The notes under the pieces: model-generated
Seen by the model: only the letters and a program-made list of their open reading frames with translations
What the model was told of the DNA's origin: nothing
Database searches by the model: none
Shown here: in pieces, positions 32,109 through 40,294 of the stretch
How positions within the stretch are numbered: position 1 is the first letter of the stretch
Layout of the letters: each line of letters begins with the position of its first letter
Program-made: the position numbers and the translations under genes
Source of the DNA: CAZWCX01 sp964632945
GTDB taxonomy: Bacteria; Planctomycetota; MHYJ01; WSZJ01; CAZWCX01
Length of the DNA: 40,294 nucleotides
Direction of reading: 5' to 3'
Assembly: GCA_964632945.1 (NCBI GenBank)
Contig: CAZWCX010000063.1
Location: 1-40,294 of the forward strand

Positions 32109-32205
32109 GGCGGAACCCTCCATCACGATCCCGGCCGGAAATGTACCGAGCCGACCCGGGTCGCCTCCCCTCGGGGCGCGGCCACGCCGGACGGTCCTTC
32201 TCCGG

Positions 32206-32220
32206 GCAAATGCCGGGCCA
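32206..32220 (-). promoter_or_regulatory. Sigma-54 type promoter of USP2 (within gap 32109-32415)
   Basis: Minus-strand TGGCCC (32220-32215), five bases, then TTGC (32209-32206) matches TGGCAC-N5-TTGC at nine of ten positions with exact spacing. Predicted start near 32195, about 87 nt before USP2. The remaining 307-nt gap holds the USP3 promoter and no gene. Confidence 0.6.
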
Positions 32221-32345
32221 CCCGGGCGAAGTGCGGCACGGTCGGTCGCGCAGCGGGAGCGAATCCGGGCAGACGCGCGCGACGGAATCCGGGGGCGTGG
32301 CCGCCGAAGTGAATCGAAGTCGGAAAACGATGCGGACAGGCCGAG

Positions 32346-32360
32346 AGGCACGGTCGTTGC
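32346..32360 (+). promoter_or_regulatory. Sigma-54 type promoter of USP3
   Basis: AGGCAC (32346-32351), GGTCG, then TTGC (32357-32360) matches the GGCACG-N4-TTGC core exactly, differing only in the first base. Predicted start near 32372, about 44 nt before USP3. Confidence 0.7.
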
Positions 32361-32415
32361 GGACGGTAGCGCAAGGGAGACCCCTTTGAACACCTGCAGA
32401 ATGGAGGCCACCGCC

Positions 32416-33333
32416 ATGTTCGAGCGCATTATGGTCCCGCTGGATGGCTCCGCGCTGGCCGAGCGGATCCTGGCCAAGGTGCAGGCGTTCTTCGACCCCC
32501 GGCAAACGGAGTTCAACCTGCTCCTCGTCGTGGATATGCAGGGACGGATCGTGGACGACAAAGTCCCCGTCACCTGCAGCGGTCACCGGGCAAAGCAGTA
32601 TCTCTCCGCCGTCGCCGGGAAGTTGTCCCAGCAGGGGGCGCGGGTTTCCACGGACGTGCGATTCGGTGAGGCGGCCGCGAAGATCCTCGAACACGCCCGG
32701 GAGCGGCGGAGCGACCTGATTGCGATGTCGACGCACGGTCGCAGCGGGGTCGACCGGATCGTACGGGGCAGCGTCGCGGAGGCGGTCCTCCGGGGGGCGG
32801 ATCTTCCGGTCTTCCTGGCGCGCGGGGAGTCCGCCGCGCCGCCCAAGCGGGAGCCGGCGGCTGCGGGCACGCGCATCCTGGTTCCGCTGGACGGTTCGGC
32901 CGGATCCGAAGCCATCCTGCCGTATGTGCGGTCGCTGGCGCGCGGAGGGAGGGCGCACGTCTCCGTGGTCCGAATCGCCGAGTGGTTCCCGCCGCTGGCG
33001 CGTTCGGCCGACGGGGAAGCGCCGACCCAGCCCTGGACCCTGCGGGCCGAAACCTACATCCGCCAGGTCTGCGACCAACTGCGCGCCGACGGACTCGACG
33101 TGGAAGGAATCGTGGACCATGGCGCGCCGGCCGACAAGATCCTCGAGCGGGTCCGCACCGGGACGGTCGATCTCGTCGCCATGTCCACGCACGGCTATTC
33201 GGGGGTCAAGCGGCTCGTCTTCGGCAGCGTGGCCGAGGAAGTGCTGCGCAATCTCCGCATTCCCCTGCTGGCCGTACGGGAAGCCATCCCTGTCCCCGCC
33301 GAGCAGGCTCCGCCGGGCACGACCGGACCGTAG
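32416..33333 (+). CDS. Universal stress protein with two UspA domains (USP3)
   Basis: This 305-residue protein contains two UspA domains: FERIMVPLDGSA (residues 2-13) with STHGRSGVDRIVRGSVAE, and RILVPLDGSA (from about 154) with STHGYSGVKRLVFGSVAE. In the second, the Arg of the loop is replaced by Tyr. ATG at 32416 has GGAGG 8 nt upstream. It is transcribed away from USP2, with a near-perfect sigma-54 match. It is convergent with the NtrC-type gene. The C-terminal residues are Pro-rich. Confidence 0.9.
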   Translation: MFERIMVPLDGSALAERILAKVQAFFDPRQTEFNLLLVVDMQGRIVDDKVPVTCSGHRAKQYLSAVAGKLSQQGARVSTDVRFGEAAAKILEHARERRSDLIAMSTHGRSGVDRIVRGSVAEAVLRGADLPVFLARGESAAPPKREPAAAGTRILVPLDGSAGSEAILPYVRSLARGGRAHVSVVRIAEWFPPLARSADGEAPTQPWTLRAETYIRQVCDQLRADGLDVEGIVDHGAPADKILERVRTGTVDLVAMSTHGYSGVKRLVFGSVAEEVLRNLRIPLLAVREAIPVPAEQAPPGTTGP

Positions 33334-33377
33334 GCCGCGGGCGGACGGGACGACCTGCGTTCCGCGGGACGCGGACG

Positions 33378-33401
33378 GGTCCGGATTCGGCACGCCGGAC
33401 C
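33378..33401. other. Hairpin between convergent USP3 and NtrC-type gene
   Basis: GGTCCGG (33378-33384) pairs with CCGGACC (33395-33401) around a 10-base loop, in the 156-nt gap between convergent genes. It may act as a terminator in either direction but lacks a T-tract. Confidence 0.3.
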
Positions 33402-33489
33402 AGGGTGCGGGTGCGTTTCCCTCGCCGCCGTGGGGCGCGGCGGGTCCGGGCGTACGCCGGCGAAGTCCGCTACGACCGGTTCGTCCCCG

Positions 33490-34871
<1,382 letters not shown>

Positions 34872-34875
<4 letters not shown>

Positions 34876-36458
34876 CGGGGCACCTCCAGCAGCACGGTGG
34901 TTCCCTGGCTCGGGACGCTTTCCAGCCGGATCGTCCCGCCGTGGGCCTCCACGATCTTCCGCGTGATGGCCAATCCCAGACCCGTTCCCCGGGTCTTCGT
35001 GGTGAAGAAGGGGCGGAAGAGCCGATCCCGTTGCGAAGGATCGATCCCCGTCCCGCGGTCGGACACCGCCACCTGCACCGACTCGTTTCCCGTCACCCGG
35101 ACGCGCACCTCGCCGCCGCCGGGCATGGACTCGATGGCATTCTGAAACAGATTCAACCAGACCTGGTGCATGAGGTCGGGGTCGACCTTGACGTCCATCG
35201 AGCCGTCTCCCTCCAGGACGAAGCGCACCGCGTGCGCGCCGGGTTGCTGGGCCAACAGCGACCAGGCCCGCAACAGCATCTCCCTCACGTCGATCGGCGC
35301 GCGGGCCGGGACCAGCGGGCGCGCGAAGTCGAGCAGATCCCGCACGGTCTTGTCGAGCCGGCGAATCTGCGCGAGGATCTCCGCCACCACGGCCCGCCGG
35401 CCCTCCGTCCCGGGGATCGCGTCCTCCAACACCTGCACCGCCCCGCTGATCCCCGCCAGCGGGTTCTTGATTTCGTGGGCCACCGTCGCGGCCAGCTCGC
35501 CGACCGCGGCCAGACTGCGCGAGCGCACGAGCTCCTCCTGGAGCCGCCGCAACTGGGTCACGTCGCGAAGGATGACCGACCGCCCGATCCCCCGCCCCCG
35601 CTCGTCGCGCAGGACGGTCGTGGTCAGGTTCACCGCAATCCGCCGTCCGCCCTTGTCGACGCGCACACAATCATAATCGCGCACGAATCCGTCCCGGTAC
35701 GCCCGTTCCTGCAATTGGGCATATTCGCCGTTCTCCAGCGCCTCCGGCGGCACCAGCATGGAGAAAGACCGCCCCAGCACCTCTTCCGCGTCGTAGCCGA
35801 AGATGCGCCGGGCCCCCTCGCTCCAGGTGCGGATGCGCTCTTCGGCGTCGAGCACCACAATCGCGTCCGCCGAGTTCCGCAGGACGTTCTCCAGACTGCA
35901 GGACTTGGCGCGCAGATCGTCGAGCAGCCGGGACCGCTCCACGGCAATCGACACATGGCCCACGATGTTGCGCAGAAACTCGACATGGTCCGGGCGATAC
36001 GTGTCCGGCTGGCGGGAGGAAAAGAACACCACCCCCACCGGCACACCCTCGATCAACAGGGGCAGGGTCAGACTGGAGCGCATCCCCTCCTTCACGATCA
36101 GCCGTGTCGATTCGCTCTCGGGCTTCGCTTTCAGGTACGCGATCAGATCATTGAGGACCCGTGGCTCGCCCGTCCTCAACAATCCTTCCAGACTCGAACC
36201 CGCGATGCGTCCGCTGTATCCTCGCGGCAGCGCCGCCGCCCCGTCGCAACGGACCGAAAACAGCGTCAGCGCCGACTTGCTCTCGTCCGTCAGCGCCACG
36301 GCGATCCGATTGCAGGGGATGAACTCGCGGAGTCGCTCGAAGATCAGATCGAGCACCTCGTCCAGCGAATTGCCGAGGTTGATTCGCTGGGTGATCTGGT
36401 TCAGCAACCGCAATTCGCCCAGCGGGTCCTCGGACAAGGGAATCTTCGTGCGACTCAT
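34872..36458 (-). CDS. GAF-PAS histidine kinase (NtrB-like)
   Basis: This 528-residue soluble kinase has an N-terminal GAF domain (about residues 31-176), then a PAS domain (about 190-300: DAIVVLDAEERIRTWSEGARRIFGY), then HisKA with His328 in TVAHEIKNPLAGISGAVQVL, and an HATPase domain (NLFQNAIESM, DRGTGIDP, FFTTKTRGTGLGLAI). There are no transmembrane segments. The start ATG at 36458 has GGAG exactly six bases upstream; the open frame continues another 2 kb but is not coding. It forms a pair with the adjacent NtrC-type gene (ATGA overlap). HisKA closely resembles that of the FixL-like kinase at 38008, indicating recent common ancestry. Confidence 0.94.
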
Positions 36459-36541
36459 AAGCGACTCCGCAGCCCCCCCGTTCCGGGTGAAGTTCGGGGG
36501 ACTTTCCGCGACCGGTCGGTTCAGACTTCCCCCTTTCTTAC

Positions 36542-36556
36542 GCAATTCCCATTCCA
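36542..36556 (-). promoter_or_regulatory. Sigma-54 type promoter of the GAF-PAS kinase/NtrC operon
   Basis: Minus-strand TGGAAT-GGGAA-TTGC (36556-36542) matches TGGCAC-N5-TTGC at eight of ten positions with exact spacing. Predicted start near 36530, about 72 nt before the kinase ATG. It suggests autoregulation by the NtrC-type protein. Confidence 0.5.
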
Positions 36557-36709
36557 CGCCGATTCGCCCCGATTCCGGCCCTCCCGGGCCATGGCGCGTG
36601 GAATTTTCCCCATTTCGCGTGTAAAGTTCCAGACTGGCGTGTCTTGACCCGGTCAGCTTCCGCAAGCAGGGAGTGCCCAGGACCAATCTTCTCCGGGCAC
36701 CCCCTTTGC

Positions 36710-36715
36710 TATAAA
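36710..36715 (+). promoter_or_regulatory. Candidate -10 element for a leaderless diguanylate cyclase mRNA
   Basis: TATAAA ends seven bases before the cyclase ATG, and no purine-rich ribosome site lies between. This geometry is that of leaderless transcripts. A -35 match (TCTTCT at 36687-36692) is poor. Confidence 0.45.
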
Positions 36716-36722
36716 CCCCTCC

Positions 36723-37535
36723 ATGACGAATCTCGTGAGGAGCTACCTGCGCGCACTCACCCAGCCCTTCACCTTCGACGGGCGGAGGAACTACTACCTC
36801 TGGTTCGGCATCCTGTGGGGGCTCCCGGTACCGGTCTTCTCCGTGCTCCTGGATCTGACCCTGGGGCCGGAGGGAGCGCGATCCGTATTCGACGTCGTGC
36901 GCCAGCACCCGATTCACCTCCTTTTTCTGGCCCATCCCCTGTTGTTCGGCGTCGTCTTCGGCGCCATGGGAACGGTGCGCCGGGAGCTGGAGATCGAAAA
37001 CGAGCGCTTGATCGAGCGACTCACGGTCCTGGCGGAACTCGATCCGCTCACCGGATTGCGGAATCGACGGGTCGTGCAGGAGGCGTTGCTGCAGTCGATC
37101 CGACGGGCGGAACGCAGCCCGCATCCCCCGGTTTCCGTCGTCCTGTTCGACCTGGACGGGTTCAAGGCGGTCAATGACCGCCAGGGGCACGCCGTCGGGG
37201 ACGCGGTCCTGCGCAAGGTTGCGCACGCGCTGAACGGCGTCCTGCGCCAGGGAGAGGTGCTTGGCCGATATGGAGGAGACGAATTCCTGCTGGTGGCGAA
37301 TGACGCCCTGCCGGACGCGCAAGCATTGGTCGAGCGCGCAAGGCACGCGATCGAGGAGGCCACCGGCCTTTCTGCCAGCGCCGGAGTCGCTCGCTGGCCC
37401 ACGGACGGCGCCACTCCCGAGGCCTTGGTGCGTGCCGCCGACGCCGCACTGGCGGCCGAAAAGCGAGAGCGCTACGAGACGCGGGTGGTGCGGCGCCCGC
37501 AATGGACGGACGACAACGCGACCCCACGCGCGTGA
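36723..37535 (+). CDS. Membrane diguanylate cyclase (GGDEF)
   Basis: This 270-residue enzyme makes cyclic di-GMP from two GTP. Two membrane helices at about 26-44 and 63-81 form the same module as the kinase at 28051-29217: WGLPVP, HPIHLLFLAHPLLF, AMGTVR. The GGDEF domain (about 105-265) has DPLTGLRNRR, FDLDGFKAVND and an intact GGDEF at 184-188. The allosteric I-site has RxxE (R175, E178) where active feedback-inhibited enzymes have RxxD, so product inhibition may be weakened. It starts 18 nt before a USP gene, with which it appears cotranscribed. The start has no Shine-Dalgarno. Confidence 0.92.
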   Translation: MTNLVRSYLRALTQPFTFDGRRNYYLWFGILWGLPVPVFSVLLDLTLGPEGARSVFDVVRQHPIHLLFLAHPLLFGVVFGAMGTVRRELEIENERLIERLTVLAELDPLTGLRNRRVVQEALLQSIRRAERSPHPPVSVVLFDLDGFKAVNDRQGHAVGDAVLRKVAHALNGVLRQGEVLGRYGGDEFLLVANDALPDAQALVERARHAIEEATGLSASAGVARWPTDGATPEALVRAADAALAAEKRERYETRVVRRPQWTDDNATPRA

Positions 37536-37553
37536 CGTCGGAGGAGAGCCGCG

Positions 37554-37976
37554 ATGTTCCGCCGGATTCTGGTGACGCTCGACGGCAGCGTCCGATCCGA
37601 GGGGGTGATCCCCCAGGTCCGGGACCTGGCCCGCTGTCTCAAGGCGGAGGTGCGCCTTCTGAGGGTCGCGGTCGTCCAGACCCCGGTCGGCGGCGACCCG
37701 GTGGATGCCCAGGTCCGCGGGTTGGCGGAAGCGCAGGCCTACGTGGACGCATGGGCCCGGCGATTGAGCGCCGACGACCTCCGCGTCACCGCCGCCATCC
37801 GGATCGGCGACCCGGCGGCGCAAATCCTGGATCATGCCGCGGCCCACGAGGTAGACTTGATCGCCATGGCCACCCATGGGCGGGGCGGTTTGAGCCGCCT
37901 GCTCGTGGGCAGTGTCGCGGAAACGGTCCTGCGACGCGCCACCCTGCCGGTCCTGCTCGTGCGCGCCGCAGGGTGA
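37554..37976 (+). CDS. Single-domain universal stress protein (USP4)
   Basis: This 140-residue protein is one UspA domain: MFRRILVTLDGSV at the start, then ATHGRGGLSRLLVGSVAETVL with the nucleotide-binding loop and PVLLVR at the end. GGAGAG lies upstream of the ATG. It is the only single-domain USP of the island and the shortest. It sits between the cyclase and the FixL-like kinase, 31 nt before the latter, suggesting one transcript. Confidence 0.9.
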   Translation: MFRRILVTLDGSVRSEGVIPQVRDLARCLKAEVRLLRVAVVQTPVGGDPVDAQVRGLAEAQAYVDAWARRLSADDLRVTAAIRIGDPAAQILDHAAAHEVDLIAMATHGRGGLSRLLVGSVAETVLRRATLPVLLVRAAG

Positions 37977-38007
37977 CGTCCGCTCCGTGGCTGGAACTTT
38001 CCCCCGC

Positions 38008-39501
38008 ATGCCTGACCCCGCCGCCCGGGAAGACGCCCCCGATTCCATGCCGGTACCCGACCCGATCCGCCTCGACGGGGGACGCCTGCTCTCCGCCGTA
38101 CTCGAAGTGATCGATGCCCTGATCGTCGTCCTCGATCCGGAAGGTCGCATCGTCGTGTTCGGTCGGGCTTGCGAGCGAACCACCGGGTACACGTTGGACG
38201 AGGTGCGCGGGCGTCCGATCTGGGACTTCCTCCTGCCGGAGGACCAGCGCGACCTGGTGCGGCTGGTGTTTGCCGATCTGCGATCGGGGAAGCAGCCGAA
38301 CCGCCACGAAAACGATTGGGTCACCAAGAGCGGCCTGCGCCGCCGGATCGCCTGGTCGAACACGTGCCTCACGGACGAGCAGGGCGAGGTCCGCTTCGTG
38401 ATCGGGACGGGCGTCGACATTACGCGCCTGCGCCGCACCGAACGGTCCGCCGCGGAAGAGGAGGCGCGGACGCGCGCGATCATCGAGAACGCCGTGGACG
38501 GGATCATCACGATCGACCGCGCGGGAGTGATCGAGTCTTTCAATCCTGCGGCCGAACGCCTGTTCGGCTACACCGCGGAGGAGGCCATCGGCCAGAATGT
38601 GACGCTCCTCATGCCGGAGCCGTATCGGTCCGAACACGACACCTACCTCGACAACTACCGCCAGACCCACCGCCGCAAGATCATCGGAATCGGCCGGGAG
38701 GTCGTCGGACGGAAAAAGAACGGGACGGTCTTCCCGATTCATCTCGCGGTCAGCGAGGTCCTCGGGGGGAGTCATCCCACCTACGCCGGCATCATCCGGG
38801 ACCTTTCCGATGTCCACCGGTTGCAGCAGCAGGTCGTGCACTCCCAGCGCCTCGCGGCGGTCGGGGAGATGGCCGCTTCGGTGGCCCACGAAATCAAGAA
38901 TCCCCTGGCCGGAATCAGTGGCGTCGTCCAGGTGCTCCGCGACTCAACTCCCGCGGAAGACCCGCGGCGCGGACTCATGACCGAGGTCCTCGGACAGGTC
39001 GAGCGGCTCGATCACACCGTCCGCCAGTTCCTCCTGCTCGCGAAGCCGTGGCGGGCGGATGCGCAGGAGTGCGACCTGCGCGACATCATCCGCCGGGTCT
39101 CGGCCCTCGTCACCGACCACCCGGTGTTCGCGGAGGTCCAAATCGAATTCCCGGAAGAGACGCCGATGCTGGCGTGGGTGGATCCCACCCTCGTCGAGCA
39201 ATTGCTGTGGAATGTCTATCTCAATGCGGCGCAGGCGATGCGCAAGGGGGGCGTGATTCGACATGAGTACCGGGTGACCGAAGGCGTCACCCAACTCGCC
39301 GTGGCGGACGACGGTCCCGGGATTCCCGTGGAAGCCCGGGAGCGCGTCTTCACACCCTTCTTCACCACCAAGACCGAAGGCGTGGGACTCGGGTTGTCGA
39401 TCTGCAAGAGCATCATGGAGGCCCACGGAGGCACTGTCTCGATCGAAAACGCTCCCGCCCGCGGCGCGATCATCCGAATGAGCTTCCCGAAACGACCGTG
39501 A
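38008..39501 (+). CDS. FixL-like haem-PAS histidine kinase (oxygen sensor candidate)
   Basis: This 497-residue soluble kinase has two PAS domains (about 28-140 and 155-270), HisKA and HATPase (His294 in SVAHEIKNPLAG; GxGLGLSI). The second PAS is strongly FixL-like: MPEPYRSEHDTYLDNYRQ, then KIIGIGREVVGRKKNGTVFP. His210 aligns with the proximal haem His of Bradyrhizobium FixL (His200), and Arg230, 20 residues later, with its distal Arg220; the Arg206 position is Asn216. It should bind haem and be inhibited by O2, an inference from family. There are no membrane segments. The start is uncertain (weak ribosome site; ATG 38047 is an alternative). No FixJ gene follows. The NtrC-type protein is a plausible partner. 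Confidence 0.9.
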   Translation: MPDPAAREDAPDSMPVPDPIRLDGGRLLSAVLEVIDALIVVLDPEGRIVVFGRACERTTGYTLDEVRGRPIWDFLLPEDQRDLVRLVFADLRSGKQPNRHENDWVTKSGLRRRIAWSNTCLTDEQGEVRFVIGTGVDITRLRRTERSAAEEEARTRAIIENAVDGIITIDRAGVIESFNPAAERLFGYTAEEAIGQNVTLLMPEPYRSEHDTYLDNYRQTHRRKIIGIGREVVGRKKNGTVFPIHLAVSEVLGGSHPTYAGIIRDLSDVHRLQQQVVHSQRLAAVGEMAASVAHEIKNPLAGISGVVQVLRDSTPAEDPRRGLMTEVLGQVERLDHTVRQFLLLAKPWRADAQECDLRDIIRRVSALVTDHPVFAEVQIEFPEETPMLAWVDPTLVEQLLWNVYLNAAQAMRKGGVIRHEYRVTEGVTQLAVADDGPGIPVEARERVFTPFFTTKTEGVGLGLSICKSIMEAHGGTVSIENAPARGAIIRMSFPKRP

Positions 39502-39681
39502 CGCCGGGACGGCCGCACGCGCCATCCCCGCATCAGCGAACCGCCGGGCGGGGAGGTTTCCGGGCACCTCCGGAATATCCACCTCGCCCCCCCCTTTTCC
39601 CGGGCTGCCCCCCGGGCCGCATCTCCCCTTCTCCGAAGCCCCGGAATCCCGGCCCTCCATCTCCCGCGGTTCCGAGCCGCG

Positions 39682-39696
39682 AGGCATGCGAATTGC
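39682..39696 (+). promoter_or_regulatory. Sigma-54 type promoter of the second CBS gene (within gap 39502-39796)
   Basis: AGGCAT-GCGAA-TTGC (39682-39696) matches GGCAC-N5-TTGC at eight of ten positions with exact spacing. Predicted start near 39708, about 89 nt before the CBS gene. The rest of the 295-nt gap has a GGAGGT/ACCTCC hairpin near 39553 and no gene. Confidence 0.55.
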
Positions 39697-39796
39697 GGCA
39701 GAGGAAGCCCAGGGCCGCGCACTCGAACGGCACGGGCACGGGCGAAACCTGGTTGCGAACGCGCGAATCCGCACCGTGCCCAGGGAGGAGGTCGCC

Positions 39797-40243
39797 ATGA
39801 ACCCCAAGAACACCGTCGAGGCCTTCATGCATCGGGGCGTGATCACCTGCGCGCCGGATACGCCGATGCCCGAGATCGTCCGCCGCATGAACCGGGAGAA
39901 GATTCACGCGGTCGTGGTCGTGGGTCCGCAGCAGGAACTCGTGGGCGTCGTCACCCAGACCGATCTCGTCGGCGCAGGCTATCTCGAACCGTACGCCGCC
40001 CACTTCGAGGGGATGTGCGCCTGGCATCTCATGTCGACCCCGGCGATGACGATCCCCGTCAACGCCCCCGTCGAAGAAGCCGCGCGTCGCATCTCGGATG
40101 CCCGCGTACACCGGTTGGTGGTCGTAAAGAGGGGACCCCGCGGACGGGAGGAGGCCGTCGGCATCCTGTCCGTCACGGACCTGGTACGGAATCTGGAGGC
40201 GCCCGGGCGCAAGTCTCGCGGCGGCGAACGCGCGAGGACCTAG
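39797..40243 (+). CDS. Tandem CBS-domain protein
   Basis: This 148-residue cytoplasmic protein has two CBS domains (about residues 5-65 and 75-135), with VEAFMHRGVITCAPD and WHLMSTPAMTIPVNA at the domain starts and HAVVVV and HRLVVV before the binding site. It differs from the other CBS protein by lacking the long linker. The start has GGGAGGAGG 6-9 nt upstream. The stop TAG (40241-40243) is supplied by the tip of the third repeat copy. The C-terminal GRKSRGGERART is basic and may be altered by the repeat. Confidence 0.88.
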   Translation: MNPKNTVEAFMHRGVITCAPDTPMPEIVRRMNREKIHAVVVVGPQQELVGVVTQTDLVGAGYLEPYAAHFEGMCAWHLMSTPAMTIPVNAPVEEAARRISDARVHRLVVVKRGPRGREEAVGILSVTDLVRNLEAPGRKSRGGERART

Positions 40244-40294
40244 TGGGTCTTCAATCTTGAGATCCCAGGTTCGGCCGAGGCGATTTTCGCGCCC
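40240..40294. repeat. Dispersed repeat, copy 3 (truncated by window edge)
   Basis: The first 55 bases match the inverted right arm of copy 2 (TAGTGGGTCTTCAATCTTGA, then TTCGGCCGAGGCGAT and TTCGCGCC), so this copy is in the opposite orientation. Its tip TAG is again the stop codon of the upstream gene. The rest of the copy lies beyond the edge. Confidence 0.85.

Noticed and set aside
36597..36612. Alternative sigma-54 match TGGCGCGTGGAATTTT on the plus strand
   Set aside because: The -12 part lacks GC at the right place. Only GG-N10-GC matches with correct spacing were kept.
36459..38543. A 2-kb N-terminal extension of the GAF-PAS kinase frame
   Set aside because: The extension overlaps the divergent cyclase, USP and FixL-like genes on the opposite strand and has composition typical of a shadow. 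The start at 36458 has an exact ribosome site.

Overview
The window is about 40.3 kb of dense, high-GC (roughly two-thirds G+C) bacterial chromosome. The organism respires aerobically: it has an A1-type haem-copper oxidase. It uses Shine-Dalgarno initiation for most genes. It carries traits common in deep-branching Gram-negative lineages (planctomycete-like, acidobacterial and candidate phyla): a membrane pyrophosphatase, FHA-linked Ser/Thr kinases, a TIGR01475-type UbiA, a cyclic-2,3-diphosphoglycerate synthetase homologue and sigma-54 signalling. I cannot name the phylum from sequence alone. I see no phage, insertion sequence, CRISPR array, tRNA or rRNA.

Layout. 0-7.1 kb, minus strand: an exporter operon (HEAT-repeat lipo/periplasmic protein, ABC ATPase, ABC-2 permease, membrane-anchored helical protein), then a dispersed repeat, then hppA, which runs off the left edge. 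7.1-10.9 kb, plus strand: rpsU and leuS, each with a recognisable promoter, leuS ending in a strong intrinsic terminator. 10.9-19.6 kb, plus strand: two tandem FHA-zinc ribbon-kinase proteins, UbiA prenyltransferase, cyclic-2,3-diphosphoglycerate synthetase, radA, a DUF2752 protein and a nucleotide-sugar dehydrogenase, closed by a second copy of the repeat. 19.9-21.9 kb: a Rieske oxygenase (minus) divergent from a membrane-tethered dual-specificity phosphatase (plus). 21.8-27.4 kb, minus strand: an oxidase operon led by an Rrf2-family regulator, then a cupredoxin, subunit II, subunit I, two subunit III-like proteins, a subunit IV-like protein and a small membrane gene interrupted by two in-frame stops.

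27.7-40.2 kb is a signalling and stress island. It holds four universal-stress genes (seven UspA modules), two CBS-pair proteins, three histidine kinases, two single-domain receivers, an NtrC-type activator and a diguanylate cyclase. One kinase carries a FixL-like haem-PAS with the proximal His. A second kinase and the cyclase share a membrane module that I do not recognise. I find sigma-54 type (-24/-12) promoter matches with exact spacing before USP2, USP3, the NtrB/NtrC-like pair and the last CBS gene, and a weaker one before USP1. The simplest model is a local, oxygen- or redox-responsive sigma-54 regulon driven by the adjacent NtrC-type protein, beside the terminal oxidase it would complement.

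Three copies of a ~168-bp imperfectly palindromic repeat (2440-2607, 19556-19723, and 40240 to the right edge) each abut a coding sequence so that the TAG at the repeat tip is that gene's stop codon. This is the most unusual structural signal in the window.
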